Shown: positions 1 through 10,369, counted from the first letter of the stretch. The stretch: DNA of 64,000 nt from JAJKIP01 sp037200685 (GCA_037200685.1 JBBCIG010000014.1:62001-126000); one strand, 5' to 3'. The notes: generated by a model from the sequence alone, not told the origin. A program made the numbers and translations.

Positions 1-96
1 TGGCTCATATTATTTCCTAATTCTGGATTGTTATTTTATCATCAACCGGATGATATTGAAAATGAGCTGATTATGTTCCGGCTTATTCCATTATAA
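1..96 (+). CDS. C-terminal end of an unidentified gene
   Basis: Frame 1 is open from the window edge for 31 codons and ends with TAA at 94-96. The residues end in ELIMFRLIPL. Too little is present to assign a family. It lies 25 bp upstream of the next plus-strand gene, so it may belong to the same group of small secreted proteins. The reading could also be fortuitous because it is short. Confidence 0.35.
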   Translation, partial: WLILFPNSGLLFYHQPDDIENELIMFRLIPL

Positions 97-121
97 TCCT
101 TCACCTTTTAAACCGTTTGTT

Positions 122-1220
122 ATGAGAAAAACAATTTCCTGCTACCCGCTTCTTCTTACGTTTGTAGCAACAATCTTTTTCAGTCCCTGCAACAAGCAGG
201 ATGCACCCGCTTCCCAGCTAGCATCAGTATTAATAAAGTTAACTCCTGGCTTGATCAGCAACAGTCTGCTGCTACTGAGGGTAATAAAAACAGTATACAG
301 CAACTCCGCGGCAAGCTTGATTATGCACATCTTCGTTTGGAAGAATTCAGAGATGGGGAGCAATTTATCATTGTACCCATAAAGCCGGGCCTTGCAACGA
401 TCAACAACAAAGACAAACATCCTGTCAGCGCTTTGTTATTGATTGAACCCAAAGCCGGCACTATAAGAAAGGGTAATATTGTTCAGTACATGCCTGAGGA
501 AGTACAGCCGGATGGGGTTATCCCGGTAAATAGTTTTTCTAAAATTTTTAATGCTGAGAAGTTTGAGATGGATGCTAAATTCTCTTTCTTAACCATCAAA
601 GACAGACTTGTGTACGAGATAGTGTATAAAGACGGAGTTGTGCATTCAAGGGGAGTTGTAAAAACCAAAGCACCATCTACTGCTCTGAACAGACAACCAC
701 AAAATCCATAGGACCACCGGCGCTTTGCAATGGCACGGATTGGTATGTAGTGACAACTTATTATTATGAAAATGGAAGCACCAGCCAGACAGAACAATTT
801 GCTTATAGTACTTGCGAGCCTATCAGCGGCGGTGGCGGTGGTGAGAAGGTAATGGAAATGACATTGGAGATGAATTTGAAAAAGAAACATATCGGATATG
901 CTCAATTCACCTTAAATGTGCTTGATATTGAAAACATTGACGGTGGTGGTATATGTGAAATTAGCGATAGAGTATATGCTAAGTTTCACAAAATCCATTG
1001 GGAAAGAGATAAATTCAGGAACTGTTATTTTATAAAATCTGATGTAAAAAACAATACTCAGGGAGGTACTTCATCAATAAGTGTACACAGTGTTACAGGA
1101 TTAGGTACCGATGTTCTTACTCTCGCGGTTACTGGAGCAGTAAATTTCCCCGATATGAGCTATATTCCCTTTACTAAAACCAGAAGCTATCAATTAGGTG
1201 AGTTTGGCTGGGCATATTAA
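122..1220 (+). CDS. Secreted hypothetical protein, broken by two frameshifts
   Basis: The ATG at 122 opens a signal-peptide-like start (MRKTISCYPLLLTFVATIFF) with a Cys at FSPCNKQ that could be a lipobox. The frame then shifts near 215-222: the next frame reads SINKVNSWLDQQQ and continues through EEFRDGEQFIIVPIKPGLA up to about 690. A second shift leads into TTKSIGPPALCNGTDWYVV and on to the stop at 1218-1220. Joined, the product is about 365 residues and includes a short glycine run (SGGGGGE) that may be a linker. I do not recognise a family. The smooth continuation of protein-like sequence across both breaks suggests indel errors rather than an old pseudogene. Confidence 0.55.
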
Positions 1221-1246
1221 ATATAAAATTTATAACTATTAAAACT

Positions 1247-1974
1247 ATGACAAATTTGATATTGAAGTTTGGCTTTTTTTTGTGGCTTACACCACTACAT
1301 GCAATCTCACAGATACAGGGAAGGTTGAACTGGTTAAGTATTTGTTCAGTCCCGATAATCTATCTGAAAGTTATAAAATTAGTACGACTGTTTGGTATCA
1401 AGGCCATCAATCAATTCAACAAGTGCCTCACTTTGATTCTAAAACAGATTCAACCGGCACGAAAACCAATATCTATGTAAAGTATTATCTTTTTATTGAT
1501 ACTGATTTGCGTCAATATTTTTATTATGGAAATTTTTCAGATTCTTCGAAAGCAATCATTCATTTTAAAGGTAAGAATCAGTTTGCAAAATACGGTGGCT
1601 GGGATTTATATTCCAACAAAGAATTTGAGTACGATAGTAGACTTAAACTAACAGATACTACTATTAACGAAATTGTTTTTAACAGAAATAAATTTCACAG
1701 GGGCAACAATAATGCATCGAATGATTTCATTTTGTATACTGTATGCGAAAAAGAAAATATACCAATAAGGTATATGAAATCCCTCAGTGAAAAATTAGGC
1801 TGTCCTGTAACAAGGATGGATACTTACTATGAAGGAAGGCTCGTGGCAATCGATCAATTTCAATATGTGTCAGACACTTTAACGAATGAAGAGATAAGAA
1901 TTTTTTCGGCATGGAAAAAAAAATGCCGCGAGTGGTGCTATAAAAAAAAATTAATGGCGACTACTCATCTTTAA
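1247..1974 (+). CDS. Secreted hypothetical protein, probably frameshifted
   Basis: The ATG at 1247 begins a signal-peptide-like segment (MTNLILKFGFFLWLTPLHA). The longer protein-like frame (TGKVELVKYLFSPDN and onward) is offset by one base, so a shift is needed between about 1272, where there is a run of eight T, and 1330. Near the end there are two runs of nine A (1915-1923 and 1942-1950). Reading through them with shifts gives the alternative ending KKINGDYSSLNGS with a stop at 1983-1985. The N terminus and the exact end are therefore uncertain. The gene lies 26 bp after the previous one, probably co-transcribed. No domain recognised. Confidence 0.5.
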
Positions 1975-2283
1975 ACGGATCATAATTCTTACGTTATAAC
2001 GAAAGAGCAAACTATTTCATTGCTTTTATGTTTTTTACTTAGTGTGATAGCCAAAGGTCAACCCGAGTCCGCTTTCAATATGTTTTTAAATTAATAGTAT
2101 TTCAAAATTCAACACCTCAAGCTCATCCTTGAGGTTTTAATAAGTCGATCATTTTATTATTAATAATTTATGGTACGATTAATTATATTATCTCTACTCA
2201 ATTTTGTCAGCGCATGTATCGTGCAAAATGAATAAAGGTTAATATCCTTGCCACTGGAGAGATTTGAAAAGCCTTAAATTAAC
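1975..2283. other. Intergenic stretch between convergent genes
   Basis: No convincing gene is present. A short plus-strand open stretch (1999-2093) reads TISLLLCFLLSVIAKGQPES, which resembles a signal peptide, but it has no clear ATG and stops soon after. It may be the remnant of another small secreted gene. A terminator-like hairpin lies at 2115-2138. Confidence 0.4.
2115..2138 (+). terminator. Probable intrinsic terminator
   Basis: CCTCAAG (2115-2121) pairs perfectly with CTTGAGG (2128-2134) around a six-base loop and is followed by TTTT. It sits downstream of the plus-strand secreted genes and before the convergent adhesin gene, as expected for a terminator. Confidence 0.6.
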
Positions 2284-5200
2284 TTAATAGATAATGGTAA
2301 CGTCGAAAGTGGCTGTACCGATGGCCTGGGGATCGGTATCATTGTGAATAAAACCAACAGAAACCGTATTAGCAGCGCTTACCCGGCACCACGCAATGGC
2401 GATAGCTCCCGGAAGATCAGTCCTGGGATTGATAATGACCGTAGAATTCAATGTAGCGCCTGTAACTGTTACAGTTTTTACTCTCGTAGTACCATATATA
2501 AAGGTAGTAGCGTCAGAAATAGAAAAACTTCCTTTGATAATATTAGTGAGTATCGTACCCGAAGTTCCTAACTGGAATGTACCATCTACATCCAGTGCTG
2601 CTGTAGGGCTAGCCGTACCAATACCGAGCCTGTTGGTCGATTCAACATAGGCGCTTGTACCAAATACAATTTTTCCTTTGGTAGCGTTGCTGGTGGTAGA
2701 AAGTGTAAGGTTGTTACCTGATGCATTACCACCGATAACAGATTGTCCGCCTGCTACACCAACAGAAAGATTATTTGTAATAGTATTTGTTGATCTTGTT
2801 AAACCGGTTGAAAAAGTAAGTGCTGATTCTTTACCATTAAATGTACTCCAGTCGGTATTGCTAAGCAATCCCCTGTTAACTGAAGATGCAGTAGGCAGGT
2901 TCAATGTAAGCGATCCGCCCAATGAAGCCGGTGATCCTGTTACATTGACATTCGTTCCTGTGGTACCAATTGTAAGACCGATCGTTGAATTCTCCAGTGA
3001 TGTGTTGGGTAGCGTCGATACATTCAATGTTGTTCCGCTCAACTCGAGGCCCGAACCAAGTGTTATTTCTTCCACCACACCAGTGCCCGTAGTAGCCCTT
3101 CCCAATAAACGATTATTGGTAGTTAGGTTCTGAATTTTTGCATACGTAACAGCGGAGTTTGTGATACCTGCTGTAGCTATTGTTCCAAACCCCAATGTGG
3201 TACCGCTTCTTCTTAATACAAAGCCATCGGTGCCTGCCGTCATGTCGGCTACATTCGCTGTTGCATTTGTGCTGTTACCAATTACCGATAACGCGGCTGA
3301 TTGTCTTAATAAAGTATTGGATATACCATTAGTAGTAATTGATAAAGTACGATCGGCCGAAAGATCACCGCCGCCTGTTAACGGCGCCGTTGTATTGATA
3401 AGTCTTGAAGAAGATAAAGAAGGATTATTCGCATTCACCCAATTGGTACCATTATATTGTAATACCTGGCCATTGATTGGAGAAGTGATCGATGCATCTG
3501 AAAGATCATTCACTCCCAGGCTCACCCATGCTGGTGGAGCGCCAACTCCATTCGATCTTAATACGTAACCTGATGTACCTGCATTATTATTCGGCATTAA
3601 AGCGCCGCTGAATTTTATATTACCAGTTACATCTAATTTTTCCGTAGGCGTGGTATTACCAATACCGATGTTACCAACTTTATCTACTACACTAAGAACA
3701 GTGCTTGCTGAATTACGCCATTCTGTAAGATTAGCTGTTTGTGTAGCGGAGTTTGCCTGTATAGCAAGCGGTATGCTCGCATCACGCTGTGAGGGAATAA
3801 AAACTCCTGTATTGGAAATTCCACCGGTAAAACCAGGAAGTGTTGTCGTTTGCCTGTCACCTGCAAGGATTGTTGTCCAATAAGAACCCATTTGCAAACT
3901 CCTGCTTCCACCACCCTGCCAGTAAATATCTCCACCATCACCAGCGATACGAAAATCACCACTACCTGCTGTATTGGAAAAAAGTATTTGTGATAATGAA
4001 CCCACACGACGAATTTCCATTGCATCTTTTACCACAAGGTTATTGGCGGCATCGGTAACACCGATTCCTACCCTGCCGGATGCATCAATACGCATTCTTT
4101 CAGTATTATTGGTAACAAATGGCAACGCATAATTATCAAGCGTACCAAATGTTTTCACCGCACCGGTGGTATTACCATCGAGCGACCAAAGATTAGCAGT
4201 GCTTACAGAAGACGAGATAACACCGGTCGATGCATTATAAGTAATGCCCGTACCGGCGCTCAATAAGCTTTTTACTTTCAAATGAAAATTGCTGATGTTG
4301 GATGTATCTACGCTGGAGAGTTTATTATTAAAGGTATTCCAGTCAGTGTTTGATAAGAACCCGTTTTGTGAAGTGTTTGCTTGTTTTACCTGGATAGATG
4401 TTCCGCTGCCTAATACCGAAGATGTTCCTCCCGTAATAGTTAATACAGAGGAAGTACTTTCCGTAAGATTACCGTTAGTAATAGCACCGGCTTTATTATT
4501 AAATGTGTTCCAATCAGTAGAAGATAAATAACCACTGGTTGAGGCAGATGCTTGTGTCAATCTTGCATTTGATAAAATACCGGATGTTATATTAGTGGCA
4601 TTGGTCGCATCCACGTTAGGAACGTTGCCGAGACCAACATCACTGCTCGCTAATGCTGACCATACAGGAGCGGCTGATACGGTACCCGTACCTGTTTGTG
4701 ATAAAAATTTTTTTGTCGCGGTTGTATTGCCTGCCAGTTTCGATAACACATTGGTGGCAGAGCCAAATAACATATCTCCTACAGTATAAGATGCCTGGTT
4801 AGTACCACCGTAGACTTCGGAAAGTTTTGCTCCGTTCCATGTACCGCTGGTGATGGTTCCAACAGTAGCGATATCAGTGCCAATTAATTTTGAAGAAGCA
4901 ATACTGCCGGCGAGCATAGCATTTGTAACTTTCAATGCCCCGATCGTAGTTGTAATAGCTGTTGTTCCGCTTCCGGAAACATCACCTGATAATGTTATCG
5001 TTTGATTACTCGAAATTTTATTATTAAATGTATTCCAATCTGTATTTGATAAAAATCCAGATTGTGATGTGTTTGCTTGTTTTACCTGGATAGATGTTCC
5101 GCTACCTAATACAGAACCAATGCCACCCGTAATAGTTAATATGGAAGATGTACTTTCTGTAAGATTGCCACTGCTGACGGAACCCAGTTTATTATTAAAT

Positions 5201-7965
5201 ATATTCCAGTCCGCGGATGATAAGTAACCATTAGTTGAGCCAGATGCTTGTGTAATGCCGATCTGTCCATTGCTTAATGTGATAGGTGCTGAAGAAGTAA
5301 TCAAGCTTCTTACTTTTTGAGCAAAGCTGCTGATATAACCGGTATCCATCGTCAATGCACCAGTGTTCCCATTTAATGAAAGAACACCAGAATTTGCGAT
5401 AACACCAGTTGTCGCATTATAAGAAATGCCCGAGCCTCCTGAAAGCAAACTACGAACCTTCAAATGGAAATTACTGATATTGGTTGTATCGATGCTTGAA
5501 AGCTTATTATTAAATGTATTCCAATCTGTATTTGATAAAAATCCAGATTGTGATGTGTTTGCTTGTTTTACCTGGATAGATGTTCCGCTACCTAATACAG
5601 AACCAATGCCACCCGTAATAGTTAATATGGAAGATGTACTTTCTGTAAGATTGCCACTGCTGACGGAACCGAGTTTACTATTAAATGTATTCCAGTCTGC
5701 GGATGATAAATAACCATTGGTAGAACCAGATGCTTGCGTGATGCCGATCTGGCCATTACTTAATGTAATTGGAGCCGAATAAGTAGACAGGCTTCTTACT
5801 TTTTGAGCGAAGTTGCTCACATAACCTGTATCGATCGTCAATGCACCGGTATTACCATTTAAAGAAAGAACACCGGAGTTACCTATTGCTCCTGTTGTTG
5901 CATTATAAGAAATACCGGGACCTGCGGAATGCAAACCCCGAACTTTCAAATGAAAATTGCTGATGTTAGTTGTATCAACCGTTGAAAGTTTATTATTGAA
6001 TGTATTCCAGTCGGTGTTTAATAAAAATCCGCTTTGTGATGTGTTTGCTTGTTTTACCTGGATAGATGTTCCACTTCCCAGTACTGAACCAGTACCGCCA
6101 GTGATGGTTAATATAGAAGATGTGCTTTCTGTTAGATTACCACTGCTAACAGAGCCAAGCTTATTATTAAATGTATTCCAGTCTGCAGATGATAAATATC
6201 CGTTGGTAGAACCAGATGCCTGCGTAATACCAATTTGACCATTGCTTAATGTAATTGGAGCCGAATAAGTAGACAGACTTCTTACTTTTTGAGCGAAGCT
6301 GCTGATGTAGCCTGTATCAATAGTTAAAGCGCCGGCATTACCATTTACTGAAAGAACACCTGAGTTGCCGATCACACCGGTAGTCGCATTATAAGAAATA
6401 CCTGGTCCTGCGGAATGCAGACCACGAACCTTCAAATGAAAATTGCTGATATTAGATGTATCAACGGTTGAAAGCTTATTATTAAATGTATTCCAATCAG
6501 TGTTAGATAAAAAACCGCTCTGTGAAGTATTCGCTTGTTTTACCTGGATAGAGGTTCCACTGCCTAACACTGAAGCAGTACCACCTGTTATTGTTAAAAC
6601 AGAAGAAGTACTTTCTGTTAGATTGCCGCTGGTGACCGAACCAAGTTTATTATTAAATGTATTCCAATCCGCAGAAGATAAATAACCGTTCGTAGAACCT
6701 GAAGCCTGCGTAATACCAATTTGACCATTGTTTAATGTAATTGGAGCCGAATAAGTAGAAAGGCTTCTTACTTTTTGAGCGAAGTTGCTGATGTAACCTG
6801 TATCTATTGTTAACGCACCAGTATTACCATTTACTGAAAGAACACCGGAGTTACCTATTACTCCTGTTGTTGCATTATAAGAAATGCCGGAACCCGCTGA
6901 ATGCAGGCCGCGAACTTTCAAATGGAAATTACTGATATTAGAAGTATCAATCGTTGTTAAGAACGCAGGGGTATAATTCACCCACTTCGTTCCGTTGTAT
7001 TGCAAAAGTTGTCCGCTCACCGGTGATGTTATTGTAGCATCTGAAAGATTAGCAAGTCCAACGCTGATCCATGTTGGCGCAGCGCCTGCTCCGTTCGAAC
7101 GCAGCAAATAACCAGAAGTGCCTGCACTATTATTTGGCATCAAAGCCCCGCTGAACCTGACATTCCCGGTTACGTCCAACGCTTCTGTTGGTGTATTATA
7201 ATTACCGATTTTAAGATTGGTATTAAATGCGGCATAGCTATCACCGACAGATAAAGTAGGATTATCAGGGTTAGAGCCACCTATATGAAAAGAAGGCGAG
7301 CCTGTTTTTGCAGAGCCCGCCCTTGCTTCATATCTTATATTTCTTTGACTCGTAGCAGTTTTAAATATAAAATCTACCAGTGTCGTTGAAGGATCAGTTG
7401 TTTCAAAAATGGCCCCATTTTCAGCATTCCTGTTTCTAAGTCTCAGAATAGAAGAACCATAAGTGTCCCCATCCTGTCTTAATACCAGCTCCTGCGTTGC
7501 TTTAATGGTACCAGTAGTGGCGCTTCCTATTTTTAAATCGCCGGAACTGCTGATAATGCGAAGCCGTTCCGTGTTATTAGCTTTAAAAACCAAATCCTGG
7601 TTATCGGAAGTACCGATAAAATTTGTGCCGGGACTAGTTGCAGCATTACCTGTTGTCGACCAATAATTATTAAAATTAAAGAACGACGGTGTTGTTAATG
7701 GTTGCCAATAACCATTGGATCTAACCAGCAATGATTTGGTCGGGATAAAATAAATAACCATCCCGTCCGGTGGGACCAACGCATTGATTAATGAAGTATC
7801 CGAGATACGGGGGAACAACAAGCCTTGTTTATTGGACTGTAGTTCCAGTACAGCAGATTTTTCAATAACTGCGGGGTCAGATCCCAATTTCAATTGCTGG
7901 GAAAAAACAGGACCAGTGACAATAACTAAAAGGATGCATATCCCAATGCAGCGGTTCATACGCAT
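2284..7965 (-). CDS. Giant repeat-containing secreted fibre/adhesin-like protein
   Basis: The product is 1893 residues with a Sec signal peptide (first ~22 residues, ending VFSQQ). Next comes a module shared with the neighbouring gene (LKLGSDPAVIEKSAVLELQS, then QGLLFPRISDTSLIN and PPDGMVIYF). Residues ~336-985 hold tandem copies of a 162-residue unit containing NISNFHLKV, GYLSSADWNTFNNKLG, NLTESTSS and SGTSIQVKQANTSQ. The later part has LGIGTASPTAALDVDG-type motifs seen in Bacteroidota proteins resembling phage tail fibres. The composition is rich in Ser, Thr, Asn and Gly and has few charged residues, as in surface beta-fibres. No T9SS C-terminal domain is obvious. The export route and ligand are unknown. 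The whole ORF is intact, without frameshifts. Confidence 0.85.
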   Translation of the reverse strand: MRMNRCIGICILLVIVTGPVFSQQLKLGSDPAVIEKSAVLELQSNKQGLLFPRISDTSLINALVPPDGMVIYFIPTKSLLVRSNGYWQPLTTPSFFNFNNYWSTTGNAATSPGTNFIGTSDNQDLVFKANNTERLRIISSSGDLKIGSATTGTIKATQELVLRQDGDTYGSSILRLRNRNAENGAIFETTDPSTTLVDFIFKTATSQRNIRYEARAGSAKTGSPSFHIGGSNPDNPTLSVGDSYAAFNTNLKIGNYNTPTEALDVTGNVRFSGALMPNNSAGTSGYLLRSNGAGAAPTWISVGLANLSDATITSPVSGQLLQYNGTKWVNYTPAFLTTIDTSNISNFHLKVRGLHSAGSGISYNATTGVIGNSGVLSVNGNTGALTIDTGYISNFAQKVRSLSTYSAPITLNNGQIGITQASGSTNGYLSSADWNTFNNKLGSVTSGNLTESTSSVLTITGGTASVLGSGTSIQVKQANTSQSGFLSNTDWNTFNNKLSTVDTSNISNFHLKVRGLHSAGPGISYNATTGVIGNSGVLSVNGNAGALTIDTGYISSFAQKVRSLSTYSAPITLSNGQIGITQASGSTNGYLSSADWNTFNNKLGSVSSGNLTESTSSILTITGGTGSVLGSGTSIQVKQANTSQSGFLLNTDWNTFNNKLSTVDTTNISNFHLKVRGLHSAGPGISYNATTGAIGNSGVLSLNGNTGALTIDTGYVSNFAQKVRSLSTYSAPITLSNGQIGITQASGSTNGYLSSADWNTFNSKLGSVSSGNLTESTSSILTITGGIGSVLGSGTSIQVKQANTSQSGFLSNTDWNTFNNKLSSIDTTNISNFHLKVRSLLSGGSGISYNATTGVIANSGVLSLNGNTGALTMDTGYISSFAQKVRSLITSSAPITLSNGQIGITQASGSTNGYLSSADWNIFNNKLGSVSSGNLTESTSSILTITGGIGSVLGSGTSIQVKQANTSQSGFLSNTDWNTFNNKISSNQTITLSGDVSGSGTTAITTTIGALKVTNAMLAGSIASSKLIGTDIATVGTITSGTWNGAKLSEVYGGTNQASYTVGDMLFGSATNVLSKLAGNTTATKKFLSQTGTGTVSAAPVWSALASSDVGLGNVPNVDATNATNITSGILSNARLTQASASTSGYLSSTDWNTFNNKAGAITNGNLTESTSSVLTITGGTSSVLGSGTSIQVKQANTSQNGFLSNTDWNTFNNKLSSVDTSNISNFHLKVKSLLSAGTGITYNASTGVISSSVSTANLWSLDGNTTGAVKTFGTLDNYALPFVTNNTERMRIDASGRVGIGVTDAANNLVVKDAMEIRRVGSLSQILFSNTAGSGDFRIAGDGGDIYWQGGGSRSLQMGSYWTTILAGDRQTTTLPGFTGGISNTGVFIPSQRDASIPLAIQANSATQTANLTEWRNSASTVLSVVDKVGNIGIGNTTPTEKLDVTGNIKFSGALMPNNNAGTSGYVLRSNGVGAPPAWVSLGVNDLSDASITSPINGQVLQYNGTNWVNANNPSLSSSRLINTTAPLTGGGDLSADRTLSITTNGISNTLLRQSAALSVIGNSTNATANVADMTAGTDGFVLRRSGTTLGFGTIATAGITNSAVTYAKIQNLTTNNRLLGRATTGTGVVEEITLGSGLELSGTTLNVSTLPNTSLENSTIGLTIGTTGTNVNVTGSPASLGGSLTLNLPTASSVNRGLLSNTDWSTFNGKESALTFSTGLTRSTNTITNNLSVGVAGGQSVIGGNASGNNLTLSTTSNATKGKIVFGTSAYVESTNRLGIGTASPTAALDVDGTFQLGTSGTILTNIIKGSFSISDATTFIYGTTRVKTVTVTGATLNSTVIINPRTDLPGAIAIAWCRVSAANTVSVGFIHNDTDPQAIGTATFDVTIIY
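5010..6960 (-). repeat. 486-bp in-frame tandem repeat inside the adhesin gene
   Basis: The marker CAAATG(A/G)AAATT occurs at 5461, 5947, 6433 and 6919, spaced exactly 486 bp (162 codons). This gives three full units plus flanking partial ones. Copies differ by scattered synonymous and conservative changes. A related but rearranged copy of the marker lies at 4279, 1182 bp from the array. The exact period keeps the reading frame through any gain or loss of units. Confidence 0.9.
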
Positions 7966-7995
7966 CGTTACGCATTATTTTACAACATGAACAAA

Positions 7996-9648
7996 CTATT
8001 TCCTGATGACATACCAGTTGGTGCCATCAGTCTGGATGGTGACGTACGTCCAGTCATTATAAATAACGTAATTAGCCCCCCCTTCTATTGTGCCGGAGGA
8101 TGGAGTTATAGTAAGTTCATTATCTAAACCGCCAGTACCTATTTTTTTAATGGTATACACTCGTCCGGCAATAGCCGCTGATGCAGGTAAGCTTATCGTT
8201 ACAGCCGCCGAACTCGTATTTGCCAGCACTGTATTGTCAGTTGCTGTAAGTGTATAGTTAGAAGAAACAGTAGAAATAGCAAGAGACAATGAACCATTTA
8301 CCTGCACGGTTGAGTTAGCGCTACCTGAAGCACCTACTAACATAGACTTGCTTGCAGATAAACTATCAGAGAACGTTTTATTACCCGCAAATGTTTGAGT
8401 AGCGGTAGTTACCACACCACGTGCGGAAGAACCAGCATCAGGAACATTTAACCGAATAGAATCACTTCCATTAGCGGATATAGAAAGGTCATTTCCCTGG
8501 TTAAGGAAAGAGAATACCTGTATAGTGTCCCGGTTATTATTGATACTGCGGATCGCATTACCAAAAGCAGCGGCACTCACTTGTCTTTTCTGCACTACGC
8601 CATTATTGATAACGAGGACAGAGTCTACAGATGAGTTAGTAGCTACATTGTTCAAATTTAAAGTACCATTCACAGTAACACTGTCATTGAAAGTTTTACT
8701 ACCACCGAAAGTTTGCGCACCGGCAGTTACAATACCGGGGTGTGTTGCATCCGCGGGATGTAATACTAAAGTACGTGTCGTCGCACTGCTGTCAATTGTA
8801 ATACCATTCACATCAGCGCTGGTTGCTACTGCACCAATAGCCAGGTTTTGTAACCCGCTCTGGATTTTTTGCCAGTCAGCAAAAGTTAATAACCCGTAAG
8901 GTCTTGTAGCACCTGAAGCGCCATTTTGAACAGGCAAATAAAGGGCAATTGTGCTATCCGCACTGCGGCTTTCCACTTGTACAGAATCTTTAGAAGTGCT
9001 CGCCTCAGCTGTTATAGTAAGTGTTTGTTTTTGCAATCCATTAATCTGCTTGATCGCATTTTCGAATGCGGCGGAAGACATTGTTCTTTTATAAACAGAA
9101 CCATCAGCGGCTAATACCAGTACATCGAGTTCGCTTGTACCAGCAGCGAGGCTTTGTAATTTCACCGTTCCATCGACATCTAATTTAGCTGTCGGATTAT
9201 TTGTGCCAATACCCACATTACCACTTGCGTCAATCCGGAATCGTTCCGCATTATTGGTCTTCATGATCAACGGCTTACCATCCACTGTTCCTATAAAACT
9301 GAGAGAGTCAGTGCCTGAGTTACCATTTAATGCCCAGTTAGAGCTGGCGGCTGCTAAATCAGCTATCTTTTTCCAGGCCCCGTTACTGCGTAAGCGAAGA
9401 CTTTTATCGGTTGTTAAGAAAACGATCATACCATCAGGAGGATTCAGCAGGTTAATAGCTGCTGTATCAGTTAAGCGGGGTAAGAGTAAACCCTGCCTGT
9501 TACTTTCTAATTCTAAGATGGATGATTTTTGAATGTTTGTCGGATTATCCCCGATTTTCAACTGGGCGTTTGTGATAATTCCGAAGCCAAGTAGTGATAC
9601 CAACAGGAATAATACTTTCCGGTTAATTCGAAGGGTAGTGGATTTCAT
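7996..9648 (-). CDS. Secreted fibre/adhesin-like protein, paralogue of the giant neighbour
   Basis: The product is 550 residues with a signal peptide ending FGIITNAQ. The following ~70 residues match the neighbour's N-terminal module (LKIGDNPTNIQKSSILELES, QGLLLPRLTDTAAINLLNPP, DGMIVFLTTDKSLRLRSNGAW). The middle has VGIGTNNPTAKLDVDGTVKL and ATQTFAGNKTFSDS-type repeats. The C terminus (SLPASAAIAGRVYTIKKIGT and NDWTYVTIQTDGTNWYVI) resembles the tip of Bacteroidota fibre-like proteins. It starts 30 bp upstream of the giant gene's ATG, so the two form an operon with this gene first. A -7-like box TATGTTTG lies at 9713-9720 on the minus strand, about 65 bp before the ATG. Function is inferred only: cell-surface fibre or attachment. 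Confidence 0.8.
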   Translation of the reverse strand: MKSTTLRINRKVLFLLVSLLGFGIITNAQLKIGDNPTNIQKSSILELESNRQGLLLPRLTDTAAINLLNPPDGMIVFLTTDKSLRLRSNGAWKKIADLAAASSNWALNGNSGTDSLSFIGTVDGKPLIMKTNNAERFRIDASGNVGIGTNNPTAKLDVDGTVKLQSLAAGTSELDVLVLAADGSVYKRTMSSAAFENAIKQINGLQKQTLTITAEASTSKDSVQVESRSADSTIALYLPVQNGASGATRPYGLLTFADWQKIQSGLQNLAIGAVATSADVNGITIDSSATTRTLVLHPADATHPGIVTAGAQTFGGSKTFNDSVTVNGTLNLNNVATNSSVDSVLVINNGVVQKRQVSAAAFGNAIRSINNNRDTIQVFSFLNQGNDLSISANGSDSIRLNVPDAGSSARGVVTTATQTFAGNKTFSDSLSASKSMLVGASGSANSTVQVNGSLSLAISTVSSNYTLTATDNTVLANTSSAAVTISLPASAAIAGRVYTIKKIGTGGLDNELTITPSSGTIEGGANYVIYNDWTYVTIQTDGTNWYVIRK

Positions 9649-9855
9649 ACTGAGTTTTTATGATGGTTGTAAATAGAATAAAGAAATATTTTTTTTATTC
9701 TTTATTCGAAAACAAACATAATACTAATTAAATGCCTGTGAAAGGTGATTATTACTTAGAAAAACCACCCATTTTACTAAGTACTTTTATGAACCACTTA
9801 CTCAAGCAATATTCTTAGCGCAAACACTATTAGACATAAGGTACTTTCAAAAAAG

Positions 9856-9899
9856 CCCGGCATATATACTATTATATATGTAGTCACTTTGCAACCGGG
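9856..9899. other. AT-rich hairpin in the adhesin upstream region
   Basis: CCCGG (9856-9860) can pair with CCGGG (9895-9899). Immediately inside, CATATATA (9861-9868) pairs with TATATATG (9873-9880) around a four-base loop. The role is unknown; it lies between the adhesin operon and the LuxR remnant. Confidence 0.35.
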
Positions 9900-9940
9900 A
9901 GTAATTATAAATAGTTGTTTGTGGAAATAATGGTAAACAC

Positions 9941-10201
9941 TTACAAGAGCCCAAACGTTGCGGCGGTCTTGATAAGCAAAGCAGTATTACTTACTTCAAA
10001 TTTTGATAATAAATTTTTGCGATGGGTTTCGACAATATAAGGGCTTACAAATATCTTAGTAGCTATTTCATTTGTCGTTAACCCTTCCGCAATCATTTTT
10101 AAAACTTCTTTTTCGCGGCGGGTTAACGTAGGAGGTTCATCCTCAGAAAAGCTCTCGGCTTTTGTATTATTTATTTCAGATGACCCGGGAGCTGGTATGC
10201 G
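9941..10201 (-). pseudogene. LuxR/GerE-type HTH remnant of a response regulator
   Basis: The minus frame is open from about 10201 down to the TAA at 9943-9941. It encodes a textbook LuxR-family DNA-binding domain: LTRREKEVLKMIAEGLTTNE, IATKIFVSPYIVETHRKNLL and SKFEVSNTALLIKTA. NarL/FixJ-type regulators normally carry an N-terminal receiver domain of ~120 residues before this. Here only an acidic linker (SEINNTKAESFSEDE) precedes it, there is no start codon, and an in-frame stop lies just upstream. It is therefore a 5'-truncated regulator, or a gene broken by an assembly or deletion junction near 10190. The orientation matches the adhesin operon. Confidence 0.7.
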
Positions 10202-10369
10202 CTATGTTACCATTAACCCTGTATATATAAATAAGAAAAATCCCACAGTCCTCCAGTTTGTAATCGTTGAAACAAAAATAAACGCAGCAACCGGTTTATC
10301 TATATCGCAAAAAAAGTGTTTGAAGACAATGTTGATTTTAAAAAATTAGAAGAAATGCTGGGTAAATAA
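10197..10369 (+). pseudogene. Possible gene fragment, frameshifted
   Basis: From ATG 10197 the plus strand reads MRYVTINPVYINKKNPTVLQ and FVIVETKINAATGLSISQK. A shift at the run of A near 10310 allows it to continue as KVFEDNVDFKKLEEMLGK with a stop at 10367-10369. The composition is protein-like, but the piece is short. Its upstream frame runs antisense into the LuxR remnant. No family recognised; this could be the 3' end of a deleted gene. Confidence 0.3.

Noticed and set aside
2344..6685. Several long plus-strand open frames antisense to the giant adhesin gene
   Set aside because: They repeat with the 486-bp period and mirror the minus-strand repeats; no start signals or family sequence. 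They are shadows of the repeat.
2284..9648. Prophage tail-fibre region
   Set aside because: The repeats look fibre-like but both proteins have signal peptides and no capsid, terminase or integrase genes are nearby.
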